A stretch of DNA of 64,000 bases from Sergeia podlipaevii (taxonomy: Eukaryota; Euglenozoa; Kinetoplastea; Trypanosomatida; Trypanosomatidae). The stretch is taken from assembly GCA_030849805.1 (NCBI GenBank), contig JASANZ010002227.1, positions 17,219 to 81,218 of the forward strand. The letters are read 5' to 3'. A model generated the notes under the pieces. That model saw nothing but the letters and a program-made list of their open reading frames with translations, ran no database searches and was not told the DNA's origin. How positions within the stretch are numbered: position 1 is the first letter of the stretch; each line of letters starts with the position of its first letter. Position numbers and translations under genes: made by a program. Shown here piece after piece: positions 1 through 11,833 of the stretch.

Positions 1-386
1 CTCTGAACATTCGAGGAACGAGAGGAGGGCAGAAGGGGGATCACACACACACGCATATATATACATACATATATATATATACTATAGAGTTTCGCATAGG
101 ACAGGAAAGAGAAGAAAAAGAAGGGGGAAAATATATATACAGCATAGATCTTGTACGAGTTCGTGCGCTTGCGTGTGTGTTCAAAGCAGTAAAAAGAGTG
201 TGTTCTATCGAGATTATTTTTAAGATAAAAACTGTTATTATTATTATTACTATTGTATTTTTTTTTTTTTTAGAAGTAGAACGACACCAGGGAGAAGAAG
301 AAAAAATAGGGGGTGGCATACATATCACAAAACTGAGAAGCGCGTGCTATATCTATCTATCTATATATATATACGCCACCGGGAAT
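1..386 (+). other. Upstream spacer and 5' UTR of the first gene
   Basis: No gene is supported here. The stretch holds a (CA) run near 41-52, a (TA) run near 55-80, purine-rich sequence near 81-135, and a (TTA)/poly-T tract ending in AG at 272-273. An open frame continues upstream of the chosen ATG at 387 but has no ATG and encodes low-complexity residues, so I treat it as untranslated. Confidence 0.6.
258..273 (+). promoter_or_regulatory. Probable trans-splice acceptor of the 387 gene
   Basis: A near-homopolymeric T tract is followed directly by AG at 272-273. This would give a 5' UTR of about 113 nt plus the spliced leader. Confidence 0.6.
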
Positions 387-3300
387 ATGCTCCCACGTCG
401 GGTGAGTACGAGAGCGGCTGCGCGCGTGGCGCCAAGCGCACTATACAGTCCTAGCTATACTCTCTTTACCACTTCATCCACACAGTTGTATGTCTATCAA
501 CCGCCGGGTAGTCGTGGGATGAGTTTGCCTTGGTATCAGCAGCAGTCGTCTTCTCCGTCTTCCAGCGCGCAGGTGGCGAGCAGCACCACAACAATAGCAG
601 AAGCACCAACGGCATCTTCTGCGGCTGCGGCGGCGACAAACTCAAACGCGCAACGACACACAAGTCACTCTAGCGGCGGTCATTCGAACGGCAGCGCTGC
701 TTCCGCCACTGCCGCGAAGCCCCCCACCACCACCACCCCTCCTTCTTCCTCGGGTGCTAGGGCGGCGGAGAATGTTGCCAGGCCTCGCCACCACAACCAC
801 CCACAGCAGCAGCAGCAACACCAACCCGCGTCTGCTCGCGCGGTGTCTGGTACTTCTCCAGCCTCCGATATCCCCGCACAGCCAACGACGATGTCCACAG
901 CAGCCGCAGCAGCGCCTGCCCTTTCTTCTTTCATCACAACTTCTCATAATAGAAGTCACTTTATCAATCCGGCGGCCACCCAACCGCGGCGTATGTCTTC
1001 CATGCTGGCTCCCTCGCTTGACACGCGCATCGAGGACATTGTCAAAGTAGAGGAGAACCTCGCCACGGAGTCTCTGCTGAAGGTCATCCAGCTCCTGATT
1101 GACCCCGCCGCCACCGGGGTGGAGAACATCACACTTGCGGACTTTGCCGCCATGCAGCCCAAGCGACAGCTTCTTGCTCTGGGTGGGAAGAAGCCTTGGC
1201 TAGAGTGGCTCCTTGCGAGCCCATACTATCAGCAGGTGGCGCGCCTGGCAGCGGAGTCCCCCACGCATGACCTGCACGCGCTGCAGAGAGCTGGCATCTA
1301 CACTCTATACCAGTGGACAGAGCACCCCAACTTGGTGCCGGTGTCCGCCACCACACGCAGCGCGCTCGATGCGGCGGTAGAGTACAGCATCTCCGCTTAC
1401 ATGAATGAGGTCGCGCTGGTGGTCAACACAAGCACGCAGGTGGAGAATGTGCTTAACCACTGGGTAGCAGATATCGTAGGTAAGTTTATCTTGGACTCGC
1501 TGCAGATCTCCGTGGAAGCAGCCTCTGCGGCCGCACACAAGCGCAGGAGTGCGAACGCAGCCTCTGAAGGCAACAGTAGAGGCGGTATGACTGGCAGCGG
1601 CTCCAACTCCTCCTCTTCAGCGCTCATGTTTGAATGGATGTCTGAAGAAAAGTCAGCAGCGACAACAACAACAGCAGCAGCAGCAGCGGGCGGCGGTGCA
1701 GCAACAGGCATGGCACCGGTGCTGCGCCCCGGTGAGGCGTGTACCTTAGAGCACTATCTTAGCTTTACCCGCAAGGTGCTCCATAGCGTGCGTGTGGAGA
1801 TGGCCCAGCAGGACCCGAGTATGCGTCTGATGCCTGGTGGTGTCAGTGGTACTGGTGGTGATGAGCAAGGCGAGATGGAGGTGGCAGAGCGCAGCAAGAA
1901 TCTTATTGGGTCCGCGCTGAACCACTTGCTGCGCCGCGCCTCTGAGGAGCACCTGCCTCCTGAGCTTGCTCCTCTGAAGGACAATGGGTACCTCGCGCTG
2001 GATAAGATCCCTGGACTGCTGAAGCGTGCAGTGGACTATTTGCAACTGAGGGATATCCCTGTACGGTACTTAGTACTCCATAGCACCGCTGATAGCAGCG
2101 GTGCTGCCCCAGTGATGAGCAGCAACGGCAACAACAATGTTGTTCATGCAGCTGCTGGTGCCTCGATGCTTGGTGTCTCTGGAAAGTCTTACCCACCTGG
2201 CACATTTCTTACCGGCTCTGATCGCCCTGACGTGACGCTTGGGCAGTGGTGTGGACAGCCCATTCCCCCCAGCGCAGACTCTGGCGATGGCAAAAACACT
2301 GACAACTTAGCACAACAAGAGTATCTCGCGGTACTACGCGGCGTGCGAAGGAGGCTAGACCGGCTCTCCGCCACATCTATTCATGAAATCCTGCAACACG
2401 CTGAGGAGTACGGCGGGCATGGCTTCAACGCGGCAGAGTCGATTGGACTCGGGCAGCTCTTTGGCCCAGCAAAGTTACTGGAGGACCGTCTTGCCTCCGC
2501 TCTGAGCTTCCCGCTGGCCACCTCGGACAATCCCATTCACGTGATTGAGGCGGGGCACACCTCTGGGAAGACCGCGGTACTCGAACGCTTGGCGAAGCGC
2601 ACACGCTCAGACGAAAAGGCTGTCTTGGTGCGCTATAGTGGATCCGCCGCCCCCTTCATTCCAGACCTGGACGATCACCCGCTTGCTTTCCCTGCTCGCT
2701 TCTGGTTCCGCGTCGCGCTCGCCTCATGCCCCTATTTAATTCGCACAGAAGAACTGTACTCCCGTGCGCCAACATCGGTGATGTGGTGGGGCAATCGCAA
2801 GAACTGGTCCTGGGAGAGCTTTCAGCGTCTTATCGCCTCCGCCAACCACGTCGGGTGGCAGAGAAGCACAGGATCTTCGTCGGTTGACCGTATGAAGAGG
2901 GGGAGCACCGGCAGCAGGAAGGATTCTGAGCTGGCCAGCAACAGCGGGGCTGCTTCTGCTGCTGCTGCGGTGCAGGCACAGATATCGTGTGTATTGATAG
3001 ACGACCTAGATAAAGTGATGGACGCGATGGAAGCCAAGTGGGGCTCCGTTTCCGGCATGAACAGCGGCGGTGGGCCTGCAACCGCTGCATCTATGATGAG
3101 TGCTGCCGCCGGAGGGCTTGCTAGAGGGCACGGAGGTAGTGGCCTTGTGCAATCGGTGGCGGTGCAAAACACCATGGAAGCCGTAGAAGCAGAGGATGAA
3201 GAAGAAGAGGACTTCGGCACCGCGGGCCAGGACGACGATGACACCGAGAACCCCGCGGAGGCCCGCAAGCGCCGGAGGGCCCTGCAGGCAGCCAAGGCCG

Positions 3301-5648
3301 CCTCCCTCGCGGAGCGCGCCAACGCTCGCAAGGAGGAGCTGCTTGCGGCCGAGCTCACAGAGAAGCAGCGGCAGCAGCGCATCGCGCACTGGACCGCCAC
3401 CACGGGCACCTCCATGCATGAGATCCTCACCAGCAGCTTTGCGCGCGTGACGGTTGCGCTTGGACAGATAGACTTGGTAGTGACCAGCAAGCGGCTGAGC
3501 CCTATTTTCTTAACCCACGCAGGGGTGCCATGCAGGCGGTATTACATTCCAGTGACGAACGGGGTGGGACTCCAACAGCGGCTGCGAGTGCTGCCACTCA
3601 TGTCGGTTCTGCATGCCATGCATCTGCGAGCGAGGCTGGAGATGCCCGGGCTGTTGTACGAGGTCGTCAAGAACAGCCCCGCACTCGCCGGCAAGGCGAT
3701 CGAGACTTTCTGGACTGGCCGCGCGCCTTTTATGGATCTCAGGGGTGCCGCCGCTGCTGGCGCTGTGGTCACCATGAACGGCGTCGCTGGAGCGGCCTCC
3801 GCGGCGACCTCTTCCTCTACTTCTTTGCATCTGGCCAGCCGCTCGCTAGCACTGCGCAGTTACGCGCCTTTAGAACTCTTCGCGGAGCTTCCACTACGCA
3901 ATCTTCTGCTGCGTCACCCACGCCGTGCTCGCCTCCGCCTCGTGGAGCTCCTTCAGCGGCAGCTGAGCAGCTTCTCTGGCTACCTCAGCACCGGCATCGA
4001 CACTACTCCGCAGGACGCGCAGGATGGTCTCATTACAGCTCACAGCCACACCTGCAGTCAGGTTCATCCTTTTTCCCTCTTCGCCATCTTTTCTCATCAA
4101 GAGGCACTTGCTTTGAGTGGAGGAGGCAGTGGCAACGGCAGCAACAGCAGCAGCAGCAGCGGGTTCGATCGTAGCGGTGGTGTCATGAGCGGCCACAACA
4201 GCAGCAGTGATGGTGGTGCCACTGGGCATCATGACGGCAGCGGTGGTGATGGCCTTCTTCTTAGTGGCGCCAGCAGCAGCAGCGGTGGCGGCTTTGGCGG
4301 TGTTCTGAGAGAGAAGAAGATCGTTCGGGCGTGGGCGGAGGTCTGGGCGGAGTACCGCTCCGCTGTTTCTGTGATGGGCACGACGCCGGAGAGGAAGAGG
4401 GATGCAATGCGTGTGCTCCTGCATGGCGCGCTGTTGCTGCGCTCTGCAGCAGTGGCCGGAGCTCAGCTGGAGCTCAACTTAAAGGTGCCGCCTTATGGAT
4501 TCCCATTGCTTGCATCCGACGTGCGCGTGCGCGCCAAGAGCGGGGCGGTGTCTAGCGATGGCTCCGAAGTGAAGGCCGGTACGGTCGACACGGTCAAGAA
4601 GGCGGTGTCTGCGTACAAGTCCTTCTTTACAAACGCGACGCAGAGCCACTTTCCGTTCCGTCCCATGGTGGGACTGAACGGAGGATGCGATGTCGTCTTT
4701 GTTTCTGGCGTCACACTTGCTTTTTATGACATTGTTACATCAAGCGCGGAGCTGAAGTCGGTGGTGTGTCGCTTTGCGGAATGTCTTCTAGGCACCCTTC
4801 ACGCGCTGGAGCGCCAGGTGCTGCCAGTCGACAAGGTGAAGCACATCCAGTACGCCGCCGTCGTTTCCATTGACCAGAAGACCAATTCTAGTCGTGCGGG
4901 GGGTGCTAGCGGCCACTCCGGCTCTAGCAGCAGCTCAGGCGGTATGATAACGATGTCGAGTCAGTCAAACGGCACAGAGGCGGTGCCTTACTTCCTAGAC
5001 ATGAGTGCGGTCTTTGAAGACGACGTCATGGATCGCATTCGTGCTCTGCAGGAACCGCTTGGTATCACCAAGCAGTTTCGCACCTTGAACGATCTTGTGG
5101 ATGAGCTCGAAGGTGCGTTCAGAGTACGCGTGCATCACGAGATCGTGGCTTCCAGTGAAGAACTTGTGTCACTCTTCTCGCCCACACTGTTGCAACTGGT
5201 GCCGGATGCTACCGTGCTGCCCGCCTACGTGTCCCCAGTCATCAGCGCAGAGGATCTCATGAAAGGCGCCATGATGGATGTGGTAGCGGATGCGGACGGT
5301 AACATAGGTAGGAACGGAGGTAACGAAGACGACGATGATGATGATATGATGTTTGAATATGACGCCGATGTGCTTCGTGGAGCGGAAGCAGACGACGTTG
5401 AGGAAGACGCCGCGCTCTCGAAGGACCCAGGTGCCTCCGCGCACATTAAACGCGATGTACTCTTAGCTGACAACGAGCATGCCCACGAATCGGTAGAACT
5501 GCTGGAGGCAATGCTGAACGACCGCCTGGACGAGCTCGTCGGGGACGCGGTGCAGAAGAAGGCGGCGAATGACATCAACCGCGACCTGCGGAACGATCTT
5601 CTGGTGGAAGACATGGTCAACTATTATGGGGGGTCTACCCAACCACAA

Positions 5649-5685
<37 letters not shown>

Positions 5686-6449
5686 GGCGCTCAGCGGCAG
5701 GTGATGCAGTGCCAGACTCACTTGCTTGGTTGCACGACATTATCTCCGCCGAGACTCTCATGTCCGGTAGCGGCAACGGCAATAGCAAAGATGCAATGCC
5801 GTCTCCCACGGCTATGGGCCTAGAAATCGCCACGAAGATGCACGCGGTGGGAGCGCCAGGCTCTGAGGTTGAGCTGGACGCAGCTGTTATGGCACGTCAC
5901 ACGGCCAATACCATGCTGGACTCTCATCGTGCTGGAGCGGGGGAGGGAAACGCCCAGATAGGCGTGGACGACGAGGCCGAAGATGAAACCCCCGGAGACT
6001 ACGAAGGCGAGGCGGAGGAAGAGATGAGTCTCCGCGAGGATGGCGGTGTGGAGGAGGCTTCTGCGGTGTTCCCCAGGACGGCCGCAAAGCGTGCCCGCGC
6101 GGAGGGTCTCAAGCAGGGCCTCAGTTCAGCTGCTAGTACTCGTTCCGGACGGAAGCCCCACGGCGACCGCCGCGAATCTTCCTCACGTGGCGGTGGTGCT
6201 TCTCTTGCCGAACTATTAGAAAAGGTGGGCCGCACCTCTGCAGCCAAGGGCCAGGCGCGGCTGAAGACCGCTGCAAGGGCACGGAAGGCCTCCGCCTCCT
6301 CCTCCTCAGCGAGCAGGAGCAAGGCCAAGGCTGCCAAAGGCAAGAAGGGTGCGAAGGCAAGTGCTGCTAGCGGCGTCAAGAAGACCGCCAAGAATGCCCA
6401 GAAGAAGAAGGCGGATACAGCGAAAAAACTCAAGAAGTCTCGCAAGTAG
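387..6449 (+). CDS. Large mitochondrial P-loop protein with basic C-terminal tail (paralogue of the next gene)
   Basis: About 2020 residues. The first ATG gives MLPRRVSTRAAARVAPS, an Arg-rich amphipathic start typical of a mitochondrial presequence; the neighbouring paralogue also begins MLPRR, which supports this start. Domain A (about 225-340) and domain B (about 1186-1608) are shared with the neighbour. Between them lies a nucleotide-binding-like region found only here: AGHTSGKT (722-729, fits [AG]x4GK[ST]) after a hydrophobic strand, and VLIDDLDKV with Asp872-Asp873 as a Walker B candidate. Low-complexity Ser/Gly, acidic and poly-Gln (near 1754) inserts interrupt it. The last ~90 residues are Lys/Ala/Ser-rich, like histone H1-type tails of kinetoplast-associated proteins. 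Function is not recognised; a role at kinetoplast DNA or in mitochondrial nucleic-acid handling is inference from targeting and tail. Confidence 0.8.
5642..5684 (+). repeat. (CAACAG)n poly-glutamine tract
   Basis: Alternating CAA/CAG codons encode a run of about 14 glutamines inside the 387 gene, with no counterpart in the paralogue at this position. Such tracts vary in length readily. Confidence 0.85.
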
Positions 6450-6747
6450 GAGTGGGCATATACTCAAAATAGAAATGCAGAAAGGAAAGCCTCCTTCTTC
6501 ACTGACAAAAATAAAAAAATCCATAGAGAAAAAGGGGGAGAAGTATTGAAAATAGAAACCCACTGAGGCAAACAATGCGAGTTCTTCTGGTATTATGCAC
6601 TCATAGAATGAAAGAAAGAAAAGAAAAGAAAAATAAATAGAAGCCAAGTGGCGTTACCTACATCTTCTTACATTTGTTTTCAAAGTGTGTGGGTGCTTTA
6701 CTTTTACTATTGTTATATTTTTAAAAAATTGTTATTTTTTTTTCCTA

Positions 6748-6771
6748 TTGTTGTTGTTGTTGTTGTTGTTG
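6748..6771 (+). repeat. (TTG)8 microsatellite
   Basis: Eight perfect TTG units in the 3' part of the first transcript. Confidence 0.9.
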
Positions 6772-7130
6772 AGACCCGCCCCGCTGTAGATGCGTATGTT
6801 GTATGTGCGGCTATGATATACGATACGAATTATGATGTTGATATGCTTTTGGTTCGTGCGGCGATGGTTTTTGGATAATATACAGATAGAGAGCTTGGTC
6901 TTTATATATATATTCCTTCTTCTCCTTAGGAAATAGTGGCAAGCTATAAAGAAAAAGGGATGATGGGAGGGAGGTAGCTGGTGCTCTGTCGTCAAGGTGG
7001 CCGGAAAAAAAAAAGACATCTCTGAAAAAAAGGGGGCTCTTTCTATCCCCTTGCTATATGGCACAGATTATGAGTCATGTTTGTATACAACGTGTTTGAT
7101 GCGCATTACAGATAGCTATCTTGCTGATTA

Positions 7131-7155
7131 TTTATTATTATTATTATTATTATTA
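7131..7155 (+). repeat. (TTA)n microsatellite
   Basis: Perfect TTA repeat in the spacer; one of about twenty on the coding strand of this window. Confidence 0.9.
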
Positions 7156-7424
7156 AATACTTTCTAATCTTTCTTTTTTTTTATGGTATTATTCTCCTTC
7201 ATTTTTTTTTCTTGTGGCTTTGCTAGTGATTTACCTCACATATACATACATACATATAGACACTCCATAGACATCGGTTGTATATCAAGATTTCTAGGGC
7301 ACATCTGAGGGTTTACCGTCGTACGTAAAGAAAGGGAAATATTTAAAGTCAAGAGGGAAGGAATAGTGAGCCTAGGAGAGGGAGAGAGACTAGCATAGAT
7401 ACACTTTGTTCTTTTGGCATTCAT

Positions 7425-7448
7425 ATTTTTTTTTCATAATAACTTTAG
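7425..7448 (+). promoter_or_regulatory. Probable trans-splice acceptor of the 7538 gene
   Basis: A T9 run is followed after a short gap by CTTTAG, with AG at 7447-7448. The 5' UTR would be about 89 nt. Confidence 0.45.
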
Positions 7449-7537
7449 ATTAAAAGAGAAAGGTAGAGAAGAGCTGCCCTTTATTTCTATTTATTTTATA
7501 TACGCGCATACACACACATATATATATAGACACACAT

Positions 7538-10500
7538 ATGTTGCCTCGTCGCTTGCGCTCGGCTTCTGGACAGGCTGCACGCCGCACCATCACAATGCTG
7601 GCGAGTGCCTCTCATTCAAGCTTTTCTTCTTTGTGTGATGCCACCACCAATGTCACTAGCATAAATGGTAACAGCAGCAGCCTTGAGGAGAGGATCGCGA
7701 GTAAGACTGCGAAAGCTATTTTGCGGCACATGGCTCCACCGATCACGACCCCCGCCACCGCACCATCAATGGTTGTTGCCACTACTCCGTTTTTACACAT
7801 GGGTAGTGGTAGAGACGGTGCGCTAAACCTTTCGCGGGTGCTGCTTGCGCCTCGTCGCCGCGCAGACACTACCGCCAGAGGCGCGACAGCGGCGGTGGGT
7901 GAATCCACGCGGGCTGAAGAAGAAGAAGCGGATGATGACGATGAGAACGGCGTCCCGCTTCCAGCCTCGCCCTTTGAATGTCCTATCGCGGCTGTACTTC
8001 CACCACCGCAGGAGGCAGCCGAGGCCGACACCCTCAGGGGTCTCGTCCACCTCCTGCTCGACCCTGAGGCAGAGAACATCGAGTTTGTGTCCATGCAGGA
8101 CTTCGTTGCAATGGTACCGCGGCGCCAGCTCAAGGCAGTCGGCGGCAACAAGGAATATCTGGATGTGCTTCTCGTTAGCGAGCAGTACAATGGATACAAG
8201 GACGCGCGCGCGCTGCGCCTCGCCGGCATTACGAACGTTGGGAAGTGGGAGGAGTGTCCTGATCGCGTCCCCATCTCGGCGTATTCACGTGGGGTCCTAG
8301 AGCAGGCCTATACTCGCATTGCGCGTCAGCCTAAGCAGGCGCAGAAGGACGAAGTCATCGCGTGGTTGACGAAGACGCTCCGTAAGGCGATGATGGAGGA
8401 GCTTGCAGCTGGCGCGCAAGGCGCCGTGACCGCGGATAGCAGTGGGATGCACACGCTGCTGCCGCTGTTAGGCGGAGTCACCACAATGGGGTCATCTTCT
8501 GCTTCTCTCGCCACCGCTGCTGCAGCTGGTTCTTCGGTTCTTGACGCGGCTGCCGGGGGAGCAGCAACCACAACGGAAGCAGTGGATGAGGTCATTGCAG
8601 AAATGACGAGGGAGGCGGAGCGGGAGCTCGGTGAGGTGGAGAAATCCGCGACCGCTGAGGCGCAGGGCCGCGCGGAGGACGAGCAGGACACAGGGAAGCC
8701 ACAGGAGGAAGCAGAAGAGGTAGCTGTGGAGGACGAGGATGAGATCGAACAGCCCAGCCGAAGCAGCGGCGGGGGTAAGCAAGGCCGCAAGACTGGTCAC
8801 CACCAGAAGGCGGCATCGCGCAAGAAGCCAGTCCTCGCTTCCCTGGAGGACTTTGAAGCGGTGGATGAAATCGCGCAGGAAGAAGACGAGGAAGGCGCAG
8901 CTGTTGAGGAGGCTGAAGTGGGCGATGGCGACGAGGATGATGGTGAGGTGGGTGCGGCCACGAACGCTGGCGCGGAGGCGCAGACGGAGGATGACCTTGA
9001 CGCGGAGATTGCCCGACTGATGGCGGAGGAGGAGGAGCATCATGCCCCTGCACCGTATGTGGCAGGTTCAGCGACGACGGAGGCGGCACCATCATCGTCA
9101 GCTGCTGCGGCATCTTCCGGTGCCTTCGCATCCTCAGCAAAGAAGAAGCAGAAGAGTGTGAAGGTCGAAACCGAGGAAGAGGACGAGGAGGTCATTGTGG
9201 AGGAGGAGGAGGTCGAAGAGGTGGAAGTGGTCGAAGAGGTTGAAGAGCATGAAGACGACGTCCCCGCCGCGACTGCTGCAACGAACGGCAAAGCTGCCCA
9301 AGTCACCACTGAGCCCGCAGTGGCGGCGGCGGCGGCGACCTCCCCAAGCCCTGCCTCCTCTGCCAAGAAGCAGCAGCTGGCTCGCCTTGCGGACCTGATG
9401 CTGCGCCAGTTTAACAGTGCGGATGGTTACCTGCACATCAACAAGCGTGACCGCAAGGCAGATGAGAAGAGTGGCTTTGTGCTCGAAATTGACGAAGACA
9501 CCGCACAGGTCGACCCCCTGACCCTCTTCAGTGCCTATCACTCCGCTGCTGTAGACGCGCAGAGCGACCCCGTGGCTGTGCGTGCACTCAAGCAAATCTG
9601 GTCCGCATACAACAGTCACCAGATGGCTCTGGAGGAGGCAGACGACGCCAAGACGGTGGAGTTCCACAAGCAGAAAAGCGTGGAGGCTCTTGTGCACGGG
9701 GCGGTATTGATGCGTGCGATCTCGCGCGAGTCCCCTGTGGTACCGGAAGCGGTGGTCGGCCTCCCCAGGTTTGGCTTTCCTCTTATCTCCTCAGATACGA
9801 GAGAGTTTGGGGCCAAGAGGCCTCGCTCTCTGCAGCACACGGACATGAACTCGGTGCGTGTGCTGGAGGCCATCAAGGCGTACAAGCACTTCTTCAGTGA
9901 TAAGTCCATCCGCTCTACGCCATTCCGTCCTCCGGTAGATCACAACTGCGGATGCTCCGTAGTGATGCTCTCGGGATCCACGCTGCACCTGTACGAGACA
10001 TCTACGAAGAGCTCGGTGCAAGAGGAGGATGTTCGCGGTCATTTTGCAGAGGCCATGCTCGGCGTGCTGCATGCGGTTCGCAATAAAATTTTACCCCGAA
10101 TCAACACGGTGCACTACCACATGCTTGTCACGATGCTCCCCGCTGCTGGAGAGGACGACGGTATGTCGAGCTCCATCGTCGGCATCGACCTCACCGGGCC
10201 TTTCACCACCGCGGAGCGCACTCGTCTGCGTGCACTTGCGGACCCACTGAGCATGGAGTACGAGGTGGACCAGTTCCACTGCATTGAAGACATCATTGCC
10301 GAAATAGAAGAAGTCGCTGCCGTCTCCGTTGTGCACGACCTTCTCCAGTCCCGCGACGATCTTGAGGCGCTGCTCACCCCAACTCTAGTTCAGCTCCTGC
10401 CAGAAGAGGGCGACGTGGTGCTGGACGATGAGGAGGAGGAGGTCCCCGCGGTATCTGCGACGACGAGTAAGCGCGCAGCAGCAGCGGAACACAAGAACGC

Positions 10501-11833
10501 CAGCAAGGCGGAAGACGCCGATGAAGAGGAAGCGGGAGAGGAAGACGAGGAGGACGTGCCTGTCTCATCTCGTCACTCCAAGCAGCAGCAAACTGGCAAG
10601 AAGCAGCAGAAGGCTCCCCCAGAGGACATAGAAGAAGACGAGTACATAGAGGAAGAGGAAGTCGGAGAAGAGGAAGAAGTTGTAGAAGAGGAAGAAGTCG
10701 TAGAAGAGGAGGAAGACGAGGAGCCGGTGCCGGTGGCGAGTAAGGGCAAGCAGTTCTCACGTGCTGCTGCCCCGGCGGCTGCTCCAAGCAAGAAGCCCGC
10801 CCAAAAGGTTCCCGTCAACGACGCGTATGAGGAAGAGATCGAGGCCGAGGTAGCTGAGGAGGAGGAGTTTGAAGAAGAGGAGGAAGCAGTAGCAGCTCAT
10901 CCACCTGCCCGCGGCAAGCCTAACCGTGCGGCAGCGGCGTCAACGCGTAAGCCTCAACAGCTGATAGAGGAAGAGGAAGAGGAGGAGGACGAAGAGGAGC
11001 TTGCGTCGCCGGCTGCTTCTCTTGCCCCGCCTCCACGCAGCAATGCGAATACCCGACGTAGCGTGGCCGCACCTCAGAAGACGACGGCGTCACCACTACC
11101 GCCAGCCAACGCTGCCGCGGACGATTTTGAAGAAGAGGAAGAGGACGAAGAGGAGCACGAGTACGACCGCGATTCTCGTCACCGGCAGCCCGTTAGCACG
11201 CGCAGCAGCGGCAGTCATAAGGTCACTAAGAACGCCGACAGGAAGGCAGCCCCGGCGGCCCCACCCCAGCCTCCTCATAAGCGCCAGCAGCAGCAGCAGC
11301 AGCAGCAACCCTATGAAGAAGAAGATGACATTGTAGAGGAAGAGAAGGAAATAGTATCTCCCCCCTCTCTTCCCCCGGCCACTAAGAAAGGAAACACGCC
11401 TGCCGCTCACGCTGGCCGCCGCGGAGTGCAACCGCCACCTCCTCCTTCATCCTCCTCCATACCCAAGCGCCGCACAGCCTTTGAGGCCCATGAGGATGAT
11501 GAAGAGTCAGAAGAGATCGTTTTACCGCGCAGGGCGAGCAAGAACGTTGTCTCTCCACAATTCGCGGTGTCGTCGTCGTCATCGCAGCAGCCCAGGCGCC
11601 AGTCAGTAGTAGTAGCGGATCCCAACGAGGAAGGAGTAGAAGAGGAACCTGTGGCCCGGCCTGTCAAGACACGTTCGACTCCACGTGGCAGAGGTCCAGC
11701 TGGACGTGCTCCAGTGTCGTCTGCACCACCCGCGCACGACCTCGAGGAGCGGGATAGTGCGGACGCTATGGAGCAGGAGCAGGAGCAAGATCAATGGTTT
11801 AAGAAGAAACCCAAGCGTAAGTACTTCAGCTAA
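7538..11833 (+). CDS. Large acidic mitochondrial protein, P-loop-less paralogue of the 387 gene
   Basis: 1431 residues starting MLPRRLRSASGQAARRTITM, a probable mitochondrial presequence that matches the start of the upstream gene. Domain A (about 161-270, with LVHLLLDPE and PRRQLKAVGGNKEYLDVLL) corresponds to LIDPAATG and PKRQLLALGGKKPWLEWLL upstream. Domain B (about 615-956) shares FPL(I/L)xSD, a PFRP motif, GC(S/D)VVxxSG and the ending TPTLVQLLP. The P-loop region of the neighbour is missing; in its place is an acidic Glu/Asp/Ala linker. The last ~470 residues are mostly poly-Glu blocks with scattered basic patches and a Gln run. Tandem arrangement, 1.09 kb apart, indicates gene duplication. 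Not recognised; a non-catalytic partner of the upstream protein is an inference. Confidence 0.8.
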   Translation: MLPRRLRSASGQAARRTITMLASASHSSFSSLCDATTNVTSINGNSSSLEERIASKTAKAILRHMAPPITTPATAPSMVVATTPFLHMGSGRDGALNLSRVLLAPRRRADTTARGATAAVGESTRAEEEEADDDDENGVPLPASPFECPIAAVLPPPQEAAEADTLRGLVHLLLDPEAENIEFVSMQDFVAMVPRRQLKAVGGNKEYLDVLLVSEQYNGYKDARALRLAGITNVGKWEECPDRVPISAYSRGVLEQAYTRIARQPKQAQKDEVIAWLTKTLRKAMMEELAAGAQGAVTADSSGMHTLLPLLGGVTTMGSSSASLATAAAAGSSVLDAAAGGAATTTEAVDEVIAEMTREAERELGEVEKSATAEAQGRAEDEQDTGKPQEEAEEVAVEDEDEIEQPSRSSGGGKQGRKTGHHQKAASRKKPVLASLEDFEAVDEIAQEEDEEGAAVEEAEVGDGDEDDGEVGAATNAGAEAQTEDDLDAEIARLMAEEEEHHAPAPYVAGSATTEAAPSSSAAAASSGAFASSAKKKQKSVKVETEEEDEEVIVEEEEVEEVEVVEEVEEHEDDVPAATAATNGKAAQVTTEPAVAAAAATSPSPASSAKKQQLARLADLMLRQFNSADGYLHINKRDRKADEKSGFVLEIDEDTAQVDPLTLFSAYHSAAVDAQSDPVAVRALKQIWSAYNSHQMALEEADDAKTVEFHKQKSVEALVHGAVLMRAISRESPVVPEAVVGLPRFGFPLISSDTREFGAKRPRSLQHTDMNSVRVLEAIKAYKHFFSDKSIRSTPFRPPVDHNCGCSVVMLSGSTLHLYETSTKSSVQEEDVRGHFAEAMLGVLHAVRNKILPRINTVHYHMLVTMLPAAGEDDGMSSSIVGIDLTGPFTTAERTRLRALADPLSMEYEVDQFHCIEDIIAEIEEVAAVSVVHDLLQSRDDLEALLTPTLVQLLPEEGDVVLDDEEEEVPAVSATTSKRAAAAEHKNASKAEDADEEEAGEEDEEDVPVSSRHSKQQQTGKKQQKAPPEDIEEDEYIEEEEVGEEEEVVEEEEVVEEEEDEEPVPVASKGKQFSRAAAPAAAPSKKPAQKVPVNDAYEEEIEAEVAEEEEFEEEEEAVAAHPPARGKPNRAAAASTRKPQQLIEEEEEEEDEEELASPAASLAPPPRSNANTRRSVAAPQKTTASPLPPANAAADDFEEEEEDEEEHEYDRDSRHRQPVSTRSSGSHKVTKNADRKAAPAAPPQPPHKRQQQQQQQQPYEEEDDIVEEEKEIVSPPSLPPATKKGNTPAAHAGRRGVQPPPPPSSSSIPKRRTAFEAHEDDEESEEIVLPRRASKNVVSPQFAVSSSSSQQPRRQSVVVADPNEEGVEEEPVARPVKTRSTPRGRGPAGRAPVSSAPPAHDLEERDSADAMEQEQEQDQWFKKKPKRKYFS

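Larger units (their letters stand above)
6450..7537 (+). other. Intergenic spacer, 1.09 kb
   Basis: No gene seen. It contains A-rich sequence just after the stop, (TTG)8 at 6748-6771, (TTA)n at 7131-7155, several poly-T tracts and a short (TA) run just before the next ATG. Confidence 0.7.

Noticed and set aside
177..386. In-frame N-terminal extension of the 387 gene
   Set aside because: It opens with GTG, contains no ATG, runs through the T tract and AG splice signal, and would bury the MLPRR presequence shared with the paralogue.
2822..3490. 222-codon minus-strand open frame
   Set aside because: It lies antisense within the 387 gene and has the composition of a shadow of its GC-rich codons.
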